Part shown: positions 36,612-48,718 of the stretch, piece by piece
How the letters are laid out: each line of letters begins with the position of its first letter
How positions within the stretch are numbered: the stretch's first letter is position 1
Assembly (NCBI RefSeq): GCF_050003625.1
Contig: NC_134400.1
Span: 195,809,918 to 195,873,917, forward strand
Reading direction: 5' to 3'
Source: Haematobia irritans
Taxonomy: Eukaryota > Arthropoda > Insecta > Diptera > Muscidae
DNA length: 64,000 nucleotides
Translations under genes and position numbers: made by a program
The notes under the pieces: generated by a model
The model's database searches: none
The model's input: the letters and a program-made list of their open reading frames with translations, nothing else
Told to the model about the DNA's origin: nothing

Positions 36612-39513
36612 GATTTTTTTTTTTAAATTTTATTTTTATATAAAATTTTGTCGAAATTTTATTTCTATAGAAAATTTTGTCAAAATTTCATTTTTATAGG
36701 AAATTTCTTCAAAATTTCATTTTATGGAAAATTTTGTCAAAATTTCTATAAGAAATTTTTTCAAATTTTCATTTCTAAGGGAAATTTTGTCAAAATTTCA
36801 TTTTTATAGGAAATTTCTTCAAAATTTCATTTAATGGGAAATTTTATCAAAATTTCATTTCTATAGGAAATTTTTTCAAAATTTCATTTTTATGGGAAAT
36901 TTTGTCAAATTTTCGTTTCTAAAGGAAATTTTGTCAAAATTTCATTTCTATGGAAAATTTTATCAAATTTTCCTTTCTATAGAAAATTTTGTCAAATTTT
37001 ATTTCCCTAGAAAATGTTGTAAAAATTGCATTTCTAAAGAATATTTTGTCATAATTTCAATTCTACACAACATTTTGTCAAAATTTTATTTCTATAGAAA
37101 ATTTCATTTCTATAGGAAATTTTTTCAAAATTTAATTTTTATGGGAAATTTTGTCAAAATTTTTTAGGAAATTTTGTCAAAATTTCATTTCTATGGAAAA
37201 TTTTATCAACTTTTCATTTTTATAGAAAATGTTGTCAAAATTTCTATTGAAAATTTTGTAAAAATTGCATTTGTAGACCAAGTTTGTCAAAATTTCATAT
37301 TTTGTGAATATATCATGTCTATAGGAAATTTTGTTAAAAATTAATTTCTATAGAAAATTTTGTTAAAATTTTATTTCTATAGAAAATTTTATTTCTAAAA
37401 AATTTTTCATAATTTCTTTGCTATAAGAAATTTTGAAAAATTTTCATTTCTATAGAAAATTTTGTCAAAATTTCATTTCTTTAGGATATTTTGTCAAAAT
37501 TTCATTTCTATGGAACATTTTTTTATTTCTATAGAAAATTTTGTCAAAATTTTATTTCTATAAGAAATTTTGTCAAAATTTCATTTCTTTAGGAAATTTT
37601 GTCAAAATTTCATTTCTATAGGAAATTTTTTCAAAATTTCATTTTTATGGGAAATTTTGTCAAATGTTCATTTCTAAGGGAAATTTTGTCAATTGTATTT
37701 CTATGGAAAATTTTATCAAATTTTCCTTTCTATAGAAAATTTTGTCAAAATTTTATTTCTATTGAAAATTTTGTAAAAATTGCATTTGTATACAAGTTTT
37801 GTCAAAATTTCATTTCAATAGGAAATTTTATTAAAAATTTATTTCTATAGAAAATTTTGTTAAAATTTTATTTCTATAGAAAATTTTATTTCTAAAAAAT
37901 TTTTCATAATGTCTTTGCTATAAGAAATTTTGTCAAATTTTCATTTCTATAGAAAATTTTGTCAAAAATTCATTTCTTTAGGAAATTTTGTCAAAATTTC
38001 ATTTCTATAGGAAATATTGTCAAAATTTCATTTCTATGGAAAATTTTATCATCTTTTCATTTTCATAGAAAATTTTGTTAAAATTTTATTTCTATTGAAA
38101 ATTTTGTAAAAATTGCATTTGTATACGAAGTTTGTCAAAATTTCATTTCTATAGAATATTTTGTGAAAACATCATGTCTATAGGAAATTTTGTCAAAATT
38201 TCATTTCAATAGGAAATTTTGTTAAAAATTAATTTCTATAGAAAATTTTGTTAAAATTTTATTTCTATAAAAAATTTTATTTCTAAAAAATTTTTCAAAA
38301 TTTCTTTGCTATAAGAAATTTTGTCAAATTTTCATTTCTATAGGAAATTTTGTCAAAATTTCATTTTTACAGGAAATTTTGTCAAAATTTCATTTCTATA
38401 GGAAATATTGTCAAAATTTCCTTTCTATGGAAAATTTTATCAACTTTTCATTTTTATAGAAAATTTTGTCAAAATTTTATTTTTATTGAAAATTTTGTAA
38501 AAATTACATTTTTATACGAGTTTTGTAAAAATTTCATTTCTACAGAATATTTTGTGAATATATCATGTCTATAGGAAATTTTGTCAAAATTTCATTTCAA
38601 TTGGAAATTTTGTTAAAAATTTATTTCTATAAAAAATTTTGTAAAATTTTATTTCTATAGAAAATTTTATTTCTAAAAAATTTTTCATAATTTCTTTTCT
38701 ATAAGAAATTTTGTCAAATTTTCATTTCTATAGAAAATTTTGTCTAAATTTTATTTCTATAAGAAATTTTGTCAAATTTTTATTTCTATAGAAAATTTTG
38801 ACAAAATTTTATTTCAATAAGAAATTTTGTCAAAATTTCATTTCTTTAGGAAATTTTGTCAAAATTTCATTTCTATAGGAAATTTTTTCAAAATTTCATT
38901 TTTATGGGAAATTTTGTCAAATGTTCATTTCTAAGGGAAATTTTGTCAACATTTCATTTCTATGTAAAATTTGATAAAATTTTCCTTTCTATAGAAAATT
39001 TTGTCAAATTGCATTTCTATAGGAATTTTGTAAAAATTGCATTTCTATAGCAATTTTGTCAAAATTTCAATTCTACACAAAATTTTGTCAAAATTTTATT
39101 TCTATAGAAAATTTCATTTCTATAGGAATTTTTTTCAAAATTTAAATTTTATGGGAAATTTTGTCAAAATTTCATTTCTATAGGAAATTTTGTGAAAATT
39201 TCATTTCTATGGAAAATTTTATCAACTTTTCATTTTTATAGAAAATTTTGTCAAAATTTTATTTCTATTGAAAATTTTGTAAAAATTGCATTTGTATACG
39301 AGTTTTGTCAAAATTTCATTTCTACAGGATATTTTGTGAATATATCATGTCTATAGGAAATTTTGTTAAAAATTTATTTCTATAGAAAATTTTGTTAAAA
39401 TTTTATTTCTATAGAAAATTTTATTTCTAAAAAATTGTTCAAAATTTCTTTGCTATAAGAAATTTTGTCAAATTTTCATTTCTATAGAAAATTTTGTCTA
39501 AATTTTATTTCTA

Positions 39514-40385
39514 AAGGGTGATTAAATTGTAAGAGCCGATGTTTAATGTGTACCACACCTAAACGCCAAGTTTTTTTTCCGAATTTTATTTGACATTTCT
39601 CTATTTCAGACTTACTCAATTTGAAGCATGGAGAGATACACAATCCAACAACGTGTTAAATGGTTCCAAGAAATGGCAACAGTGGTTGATCAATTTTCGA
39701 AGAAAATCATCTTCAGTGATGAGGCACATTTTTGGGCGAATGAGAATCCAAGAGTGATTGTCGAAAAACCAATGCACCCACAAAGAGTGACTGTTTGGTG
39801 CGGCCATCATCGGGCCGTATTTTTTCCAAAATGAGGCCGGTCAGGCAGTTACTTTGAATGGTGTTCGCTATCGTGAGATGATAACGAACTTTTTGTGGCC
39901 CGAATTGGAAGATATGGATGTGGACGATATGTGGTTTCAGCAGGACGGTGCCACTTGCCACACAGCTAACGAAATAATGGCTCTTTTGCGCAACAAATTC
40001 AATGGCCGTGTTATCTCACGTAATGGCGATGTCAATTGGCCGCCAAGATCATGTGATTTGACACCGTTGGACTTTTTTCTTTGGGGTTATTTGAAAGAAA
40101 AGGTGTACGTCGATAAGCCAGCAACAATTCAAGAGCTAACGGATGAGATAATTCGGCACATTAACGGCATAGAACCTCCATTATGCCTCAGCGTCATCTA
40201 AAATTTGGACCATCGGAAGAAGGTGTGCCACCGAGGTTGCGGCGCCCATTTGGTCGATATTTTTTTTTTCCATACATAATTGAGTAATACCAATATATCA
40301 TAATAAAATAAAATTACAATATTTTCCTAAATAGTTTATGTTTTATTCAAAATCAACATCGGCCCTTGAAATTTTATCCACCCTT
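39514..40385 (+). mobile_element. Deleted mariner-like (rosa type, DD41D) transposon
   Basis: Flanked by TA on each side (39512-39513 and 40386-40387), with imperfect terminal inverted repeats of about 30 bp that begin AAGGGTG and include GCCGATGTT. Removing it restores TTTCTATAAGAAA, the ordinary minisatellite sequence, so it jumped into the array. The body encodes a broken transposase. The last two catalytic aspartates are 41 residues apart, the rosa arrangement. Confidence 0.9.
39628..40201 (+). pseudogene. Defective rosa-type mariner transposase
   Basis: The frame opens with MERYTIQQRVKWFQEM and soon reaches KKIIFSDEAHFW, the motif with the first catalytic Asp, so most of the N-terminal DNA-binding region has been deleted. 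After VTVWCG the frame is lost near 39830 and resumes in another frame by 39854 (MNGVRYREMI). It then gives WFQQDGATCHTA (second Asp) and SCDLTPLDFFLWGYLKEKVY (third Asp at LTPLD). Counting gives 41 residues between the last two, as in the rosa branch of Tc1/mariner. The reading frame ends after EPPLCLSVI. It cannot make an active enzyme. Confidence 0.9.
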
Positions 40386-40963
40386 TATAAGAAATTTTCA
40401 TTTCTATAAGAATTTTGTCAAAATTTCACTCCTTTAGGAAATTTTGTCAATATATCATATCTATAGGAAATTTTGTCCATATTTTATTTCAATAAGAAAT
40501 TTTGTTAAAATTTTATTTCTATAGAAAATTTTTGTCAAAATTTTATTTCAAAACTATTTTTTCAAAAGTTTATTTCTACAGATATTTTGGTCAAAATTTT
40601 ATTTCTATAGAAAATTTTGTCCAAAATTCATTTCTGTAGGAAATTTTGTCAAAATTTTATTTTTATAGAATATTTTGTAAAAATTTTAATAGAAAATTTT
40701 GTCAAATTTTATTTCTATAGAAAATTTTGTCAAATTTTATTTCTATAGGAAATTTTCTCACAATTTGATTTTGGTAGAACATTTTCTCAAAATTTTATTT
40801 TTGCAGAAAATGTTGTCAAAAAATTTAATTTCTATGGAAAATTTTGATGAAAATAGACCTAAATCAACCAAATTACATTTGGTCCAACCATCGGATTAAA
40901 TTTAAAAATTAATAGTTTTTTGGACCAAAATTGGACCAAAATTGGACCAAAATGGCAACCCTG

Positions 40964-42983
40964 GTGTGGATTTTTAATATTTCAGTTCGGAACATGGAGG
41001 ACTGGGATGCCTTCCCCAAATGTAAATCATTTTTTTGTAAATGTGAGTTTACAGTTTTTTTTATGAGTAAACGTATCAATTTCGAATGGGGAAAAAACGT
41101 CCCAACAAGAATTATTCATAAAAGAAAACATTTCTACTGAAAAAAAACCCCACAGCAAAATGACAATAACAAAAAATAACGCATGTTGTATATACCTGCA
41201 TTAATTATAGCGGGTATTAATTACATGTGAACTAAATTGAATATGTGATTTACACATTGATCCTGTTATACTGCTGCTGGTGGTGTTGTTGTTGCCGTTG
41301 TTTTTGTACTGCACTGTTATTACTGTGTAAAATTCTGGAATTCCATGAACTCAAGGCTAATCATGGAATCTCCCTTTCACATTGGCTATGTAAAAAACAC
41401 AACAACAGCAACAAGAACAATAAATCTGTCAACGATTATAGTAGATTACATGATCCAATAAATAACATTGTGTGTAAAAGTGAAAAGGGGTTTTAATTGT
41501 CTTGGTGTTAAGGGGGGAAGTTGGGGTGGTATATGTAACTGTGTAAATAACAGGTGTACACGAGCTGAGCACACCCAATAACAGTATCACACAGCTATAA
41601 CACTTCCCATACACACGCACACACACCCTTTGTATGATTTTGGTTTTAACAGTCATTTCAATACTCTGCTTATTGATTACAGAGAGCCAATACTCAGTCA
41701 GCATCAGCAACAACAATAACAACATTTGCAAACATTTCTCATCTCTGACTGACTGTAGTGGCGGCTAAACGATGTGTTTCCGATTTTTACGTTTATTAAT
41801 TTCAGTTTGAACGTCAACGCGTACACGCGTCATCTGCATTTCATTTAAATAAAAAATCACCTAAAATATTTCTCAATTAACTTTGAACTCGAGAAGATCG
41901 TCTACTTCTCATTCGTTTTAGGGGATCTTTTTTTGATTTCGATAAAATATATTCAAAATTAACTGTGAGGTACAAGTTTTGTTTTGATTTTGTTTTTTTT
42001 TTTTATGGTCGATTTACTTCCACATTATGGGGCGAGGGGTAATTGTGACGTCTATTCGTTGTATTAAAAATAAACTTGGGATTCTATTTAAAATTGTCAT
42101 AGTGATTAAAAAAACCCGTTTGCACTTTCTTTATCCAGGTGATTTGATGTATTTCTGTTTCTTTGGAAAGGAGACTATGTGGATTTTTTGGGGATTTTTG
42201 TGAAACAAATCAGACTTAGTGGGACTAAAACCCATAATAGTGTCACGTGTTATTCAGTTAATGTGAGAGAAAATTTGACTTTTAAAGTAAGATAAGTCCA
42301 AAGATTTATCCCGAAAGATGATATCAGAATATATGAAGGCAAAAAATAGTTACTCTTCTCGGAAATGAAATTTTATTAGACAAACTTGGTTATGGGTAAT
42401 AAAGTTTAATTTGTCGGTAACAAGACATCATTAAAAAGAGAAAAAGTGTTAATTTGTCCAAAGTTTCAATTGAGATGAATGAACTATTTTTTTAGTGTGG
42501 AAGAAATATTAATGAGAAAGCTCATATGAAATTAGTGACTTAAGTTGAAAAATGCTAAGGTTGGGTGGGTCCAGGGAATTGCATGATACCTATAGAATTT
42601 TTCTCTGTATATAACGAAATTTTTAAAAATATTTTCTTGGTATAAAAGATTATGCAAACTAAATTTTAGGATGCACAATTTAGGCAATATTAAAAACAAA
42701 TTTCTTTAAAATAACGAAATTTCAAAACCAAAAAAAAAAAATTATTGAAGTTAGAACACAAATTTTGGTATTTTGCGTCCTTAATTTAACTGAAATATTG
42801 AATCTTGAGACTTAAGATAAAATCGCTTCAAATATAGGCTTAGATTTTTTTGAGAAGTTTGCATCTTTGGTTTACAGTTTCTTTTGGGAATTAAGTAAAT
42901 ATTTTTTTTTTATTTATTTTTTTATTTTAAAGTATCCGTAATAATTTAAAATTTTAAAGTGACATTTGTTTGTATATGAATAG
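40964..42983. other. Intergenic sequence, no gene seen
   Basis: Contains CAACAG/TTGCTG-type microsatellites (41270-41310, 41400-41420, 41700-41730), a CA repeat near 41610 and the palindromic CGCGTACACGCG near 41818. Short frames here have no recognisable domain. Confidence 0.4.
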
Positions 42984-44205
42984 CTTTATTCACAGAAAAA
43001 AAAGTGTCTTGTAAATTTAAGGACCATTTTGACTTCCACATAGTTCAACAAATTTACTGTAATATAGTTCATTTTTCGTAACCACAACGAAAATTAACTT
43101 AGCTAAAGGAAAACTTATAAAAATTCAGTAAATGTTTTTTAGTTCACTAACTACGAAATGGGAAGGATTTTTCCTTAAATAAATTTCCAACACAGTAGTT
43201 AATGCATCGTTGATTCTATTATAAAAATACATGGGCAATATAAAAATCTTACTACGAAATGTAGACAATTTACTAAGAAAAAATTTTGTATGGAAAAAAA
43301 TTTTTGTAGTAAAAATTAACTTAACGACATTACCGATTCGTATGATGGCTACCTACAGATTATTTCCCTTTTTATTATAAGTTGGAGTGTTTTTCCTCAC
43401 ATTGAAAATTTTAGATAAAGTAGAATAAAAAGTAGTTAATATAATCCTTGCCGGGTGTATATCATTTTTTATAGATTCCTCATAGATTTGGTATATATTT
43501 TACCTTAACTTATAGATAGAATTCAAACTAATCAATAAACGTGCTACTGGAAAATGTGAGTGCATCATGTGAGGGAGTTTTTAAGAGATATTTTGTGTAT
43601 ATCTCGTATGATTGTTTGTGTTTGTTATTGCGTCATTTATGCTGTTGTTGGTTGTTTTGATTCTAGAGACAATGGAATGTTCCTTGTGTGTTGTTGGTAT
43701 CTTTTGTGGTGAGAGTTGTTTTCTTGCAATAGCGAGATCAGAAAGGGATCGTGTGTGTGTGGAGTTGTTTTTCTTTAGGGAGTTGTTTTTCTTTATGGCT
43801 ATTTGTGTCTTTGAGTTTTATTGTTGCATTCAGTTATGTTGATGCATTTATGAAGTGCACACGTGGTTTTAATTTTGCAAAATTGTACGTGAGGTATTGG
43901 TGATTATTAATGAAAATACATTTATTTCGAAACATTTTATAAACTGAGAAGTGAATGATGTGATGTTAGAGTAATCAGAAAAGCTTTTTTTTGATAAAAA
44001 CAAATAACAGATTAAAGAACTGTATATTTCTGTTAATAGTTTAAAATTAGTGCGGATTTTTAATTGATTTACATAAAAAATATACAACATGAGTGGTAAT
44101 AGGATGATCTATATTTATTCTACATCTGGATCACAGGTTGGAGATGCATCCATGTTTTTGAATCTATATTTTTTATGTTACAGCAATTCCTACAGGTGAG
44201 TACTA

Positions 44206-44400
44206 AGTTCGAGTTTAGACGCTAAAAATAAAAATAAATTACTAAGAAAAGTGTAAAATTGTACGTCTTCCGATACAAATTTAAATATAACTTGATGGAG
44301 AATAGCCCAAACCAAGTTTTTTATAAAGATTATTTTTTATAATGGATTATTAAAGAAAACGTATCATGAAAATTGCGATTTTAGCCTCTAAACTCGAACT
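44206..44400. mobile_element. 195-bp Tc1/mariner-type MITE (left arm copy)
   Basis: Terminal inverted repeats of 22 bp start AGTTCGAGTTTAGA (21 of 22 identical), flanked by TA at 44204-44205 and 44401-44402. Non-coding interior. The mirror copy lies at 50714-50908. Confidence 0.88.
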
Positions 44401-44500
44401 TAATGTCCACCTTAAATACTAAATGCTATACTGACAATTGGAAATTATGTCTAATTTTTTTTTTCATTTTTTATTTCAAATATATTCTGAGAATAATTTC

Positions 44501-46407
44501 AACAAGTATATACGGCCGTAAGTTCGGCCAGGCCGAATCTTATGTACCCTCCACCATGGATTGCGTAGGAACTTCTACTAAAGGCTGTCATCCACAATCG
44601 AATTACTTGGGTTGCGATAACACTTGCCGATGGCAAGGTATCGTAAAACTTTTTAACACTGTCTTCTAAATTGTAAGATAGCCCATTCGGGCTATATATT
44701 AAACAAAAAAAGGCCGATTAAATACGTATATAATCTAGTTTGACAAAATTTTCTATAGAAATAAAATTTTGACAAAATTTTCTATAGAAATGAAACCTTG
44801 ACAAAAATTTCTATAGAAATAAAATTTTGACAAAATTTTCTATAGAAATAAAAATTTGACAAAATTTTCTATAGAAATAAAAACTTGACAAAATTTTCTA
44901 TAGAAATAAAATGTTGACAAAATTTTCTATAGCAATACAATTTTGACAAAAATTTCTATAGAAATAAAATGTTGACAAAATTTTGTATAGAAATAAAATT
45001 TTGACAAAATTTTGTATAGAAATAAAATGTTGACAAAATTTTCTACAGAAATAAATTTTTTACAAAATTTTCTATAGAAATAAAATTTTGACAAACATTT
45101 CTATAGAAATAAACTTTTGACAAAACTTTCTATAGAAATGAAATTTTAACAAAACTTTCTATAGTAATAAAATTTGACAAAATTTTCTATGGAAATAAAG
45201 TTTTGGTAGATTACAAAATTTTCTATAGAAATAAAATTTTGACAAAATTTTCTATGGAAATAAAATTTTGACAAACATTTGTATAGAAATAAACTTTTGA
45301 CAAAACTTTCTATAGAAATGAAATTTTGACAAAACTTTCTATAGTAATAAAATTTGACAAAATTTTCTATGGAAATAAAGTTTTGGTAGATTATTTTTGG
45401 CGATATGGACCAATTTTTGTGTAATAAGTCATCGGCTATATATAACTAAAGACCGATAAGGACCAATTTTTACATGGCTGTTAGAGGCCATATATTGACA
45501 AAATGTACCAAATTTCAACCGTATCGGATGACTTTTGCTCCTCCAAGAGGTTCCGGACGTCAAATCTGGGGACGGTTTATATGGGAACTATATATAATTA
45601 TGGACCGATATGGACCAATTTTTGCATGGTAGTTAGAGGCCGTATACTAACATCAGGTACCAAATTTCAACCGGATCGGATGAATTTTGCCCCTCCAAAA
45701 GTCTACGGAGGTCAAATCTGGGGATCGGTTTATATGGGGGCTATATATAATTATGGACCGATATGGACCAATTTTTGCATGGTTGTTAGAGACCATATAC
45801 TTACATCAGGTACCAAATTTCAATCGGATCGGATGAATTTTGCCCCTCCAAGAGGTTCCGGAGGTCAAATCTGGGGATCGGTTTATATGGGGGCTATATA
45901 TAATTATGGACCGATATGGACCAATTTTTGCATGGTTGTTAGAGACCGTATACTAAGACCACGTACCAAATTTCAACCGGATCGGATGAATTTTGCTTCT
46001 CCGGGAGGCTCCCCAAGCCAAATTTGGGGATCGGTTTATATGGGGGCTATACGTAAACGTGGTCCGATATGGCCCATTTTCAATACCATCCGACCTACAT
46101 CAATAACAACTACTTGTGCCAAGTTTCAAGTCGATAGCTTGTTTCGTTCGGAAGTTAGCGTGATTTCCACAGACGGACGGACAGCCGGACAGACGGACGG
46201 ACGGACGGACGGACGGACGGACGGACAGACGGACAGACGGACGGACGGACAGACGGACGGACGGACGGACATGCTTAGATCGACTCAGAATTTCACCACG
46301 ACCCAGAATATATATACTTTATGGGGTCTTAGAGCAATATTTCGATGTGTTACAAACGGAATGACAAAGTTAATATACCCCCCATCCTATGGTGGAGGGT
46401 ATAAAAA
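44501..46407 (+). mobile_element. Helentron/DINE-like repeat, family B (left arm copy)
   Basis: Begins AACAAGTATATACGG, followed by a hairpin TTCGGCCAGGCCGAA (44523-44537) and TACCCTCCACCAT (44545-44557), which is inverted perfectly at 46389-46401. The order inside is: a 29-bp minisatellite (about 44740-45390), four units of about 153 bp (CAAATCTGGGG landmarks at 45561, 45713, 45866 and 46019), a (CGGA)n block and the tail TTTCACCACGACCCAG ... TGTTACAAACGG. The 339-codon frame through the 153-bp units reflects a period that is a multiple of three, not a protein. Confidence 0.85.
46170..46270. repeat. (CGGA)n array
   Basis: Tetranucleotide repeats of GACG and GACA; about 12 bp longer than in the right-arm copy (48855-48945). 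Confidence 0.95.
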
Positions 46408-47378
46408 CGTCCCATTAGTCCATGGATATGATTTCAATAATGTACCAACTGGATGGATTTTTCAATGTGGTAAGTTTTCTATAAACGGTATTTTGTCCGT
46501 TTTTAATAAAACTAAAATTTAAATTTATTAAAAATAATTATTTTCACTTGCAGGTAGACAGGTCTTGTAATGGTATTTTTTTTTATATTCTTACTGTGTA
46601 ATGCTAACTAAGCTGATATCCTTATTGGCTCTAGGAAATACTCTTGAAAACCGTAAGTTAAAAACCAATATGAACGATAGAATTTGATAATATTTTTCTT
46701 ATATTTTATATACCTTTGCAATTTCAGATGCTTATAAGACAAATCCGCCCAACAAAAGTTAGCCAAAATCGATGAAATTGGACAACAATTCAATGAATAT
46801 AGCAACTTATGCCACATATATCTTTCATATGGATAGAAAACATGGAAATTTAAATTGATTAGATTAGTCCTAATAACATAGAATATTACTCTTTTGAACA
46901 AGCAATTATGACGTACGTACGAATAAAAATATTTCCTTTATTGTATATCATAAGCCATAGTTTTGTGTAATATAATAATAATTTTTTGAAATAAAATACT
47001 GGTGGTTATAGAAAATTGACTTGTTTTGTACGAAAAATTTCTTAGTTGTATACAGGCTTGTTGTACCTTTGATTCCTCAATTTCTCTACTTTTTTGAAAA
47101 TTATACCGACAAACAGTTTATTTCAAACCAATTTCTTAATACAGGTTTCCCAAAAATCGTTAATTTTTCCGGATAGCAGGAATATTTTGAATGAGTTTAA
47201 CTATATTCTTCCCAAAGCATAGTAATAATGAACTAAAATACGATGCAATACATGAACTAATTTATAAGAAAATCATGAACTTATCTAGATGAAAAAAATC
47301 TTTGGCGCCAAATCATGGTCATTCTTACTATGGGCTAGTTCATTTTTCATAAAAAATAGTAAACTTTTTTTTCGGTGT

Positions 47379-47746
47379 TAATGTACGGGAAAAAGGGAAT
47401 CAATATTCGATAAATGAGATCTATATCCTAATATTAATTTAATCCTAGATTTTAAGCCAGATAGATAGCTAAAAAATATTTATATTTTAAAGAAGTCGCA
47501 TTTTTGCCTTGGAATCAATACCAAAATCCTTAAAGGAAGATAATAATTTTTGGAACGGATGGAAAATGTTTATATTTCCTATCAAAACATGTATGCGGAA
47601 TAAATGCGAAATTTGAGTTTTTTTTTCGATCAGATAGTGATGCAACTCTTCGCACGGAAAAATTGAAAAGTATATTTGTAAATTATTTTTTGTTTTCATT
47701 TATTGTTTTCTTCATTAAGTGTCTATTAACCCCAAAACCCTCAGCC
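47379..47746. other. Spacer of the palindrome
   Basis: 368 bp of unique AT-rich sequence between the inverted arms. No gene, terminal repeat or target duplication was recognised. The short minus frame at 47487-47699 has no visible domain. Confidence 0.8.
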
Positions 47747-48718
47747 ACACCGAAAAAAAAGTTTACTATTTTTTATGAAAAATGAACTAGCCCATAGTAA
47801 GAATGACCATGATTTGGCGCCAAAGATTTTTTTCATCTAGATAAGTTCATGATTTTCTTATAAATTAGTTCATGTATTGCATCGTATTTTAGTTCATTAT
47901 TACTATGCTTTGGGAAGAATATAGTTAAACTCATTCAAAATATTCCTGCTATCCGGAAAAATTAACGATTTTTTGGGAAACCTGTATTAAGAAATTGGTT
48001 TGAAATAAACTGTTTGTCGGTATAATTTTCAAAAAAGTAGAGAAATTGAGGAATCAAAGGTACAACAAGCCTGTATACAACTAAGAAATTTTTCGTACAA
48101 AACAAGTCAATTTTCTATAACCACCAGTATTTTATTTCAAAAAATTATTATTATATTACACAAAACTATGGCTTATGATATACAATAAAGGAAATATTTT
48201 TATTCGTACGTACGTCATAATTGCTTGTTCAAAAGAGTAATATTCTATGTTATTAGGACTAATCTAATCAATTTAAATTTCCATGTTTTCTATCCATATG
48301 AAAGATATATGTGGCATAAGTTGCTATATTCATTGAATTGTTGTCCAATTTCATCGATTTTGGCTAACTTTTGTTGGGCGGATTTGTCTTATAAGCATCT
48401 GAAATTGCAAAGGTATATAAAATATAAGAAAAATATTATCAAATTCTATCGTTCATATTGGTTTTTAACTTACGGTTTTCAAGAGTATTTCCTAGAGCCA
48501 ATAAGGATATCAGCTTAGTTAGCATTACACAGTAAGAATATAAAAAAAAATACCATTACAAGACCTGTCTACCTGCAAGTGAAAATAATTATTTTTAATA
48601 AATTTAAATTTTAGTTTTATTAAAAACGGACAAAATACCGTTTATAGAAAACTTACCACATTGAAAAATCCATCCAGTTGGTACATTATTGAAATCATAT
48701 CCATGGACTAATGGGACG

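Larger units (their letters stand above)
36612..40963 (-). mobile_element. Truncated hAT-like element with variant 29-bp array
   Basis: The right end (about 40850-40963) is the hAT-like terminus: AAATCAACCAAATTACATTTGG, several TTGGACCAAAA motifs, and the final AATGGCAACCCTG. The left terminus seen in complete copies is missing. The array from 36612 is a distinct variant in which the unit reads ATTTCATTTCTATAGG and AAATTTTGTCAAA, rather than TTTTATTTCTATAGAA. The array is interrupted by the mariner remnant at 39514-40385. Confidence 0.8.
42984..47378 (+). repeat. Left arm of a 9.1-kb palindrome
   Basis: About 4.39 kb that is nearly identical, inverted, to 47747-52129. Mirror positions sum to 95114 in the outer part and 95125-95126 in the inner part. 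The shift comes from a difference of about 12 bp in the (CGGA)n array and a 1-bp difference in an A-run. The arm starts CTTTATTCACAGAAAAAAAA and its inner end, read outward, is ACACCGAAAAAAAAGT, so the arm itself has similar A-rich ends in inverted orientation. It contains a TA-flanked MITE and a family B element. No intact gene was recognised. Confidence 0.95.

Noticed and set aside
43612..43842. 76-codon hydrophobic frame in the palindrome, mirrored at 51272-51502
   Set aside because: Cysteine- and phenylalanine-rich low-complexity translation of T/G-rich DNA; its duplication follows the palindrome and is no evidence of selection.
45503..46522. 339-codon frame in the left arm, with a 335-codon mirror at 48604-49611
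   Set aside because: The frame runs through 153-bp repeats (a multiple of three) and a CGGA tetranucleotide block. It has no recognisable domain and the repeat family is non-coding elsewhere.
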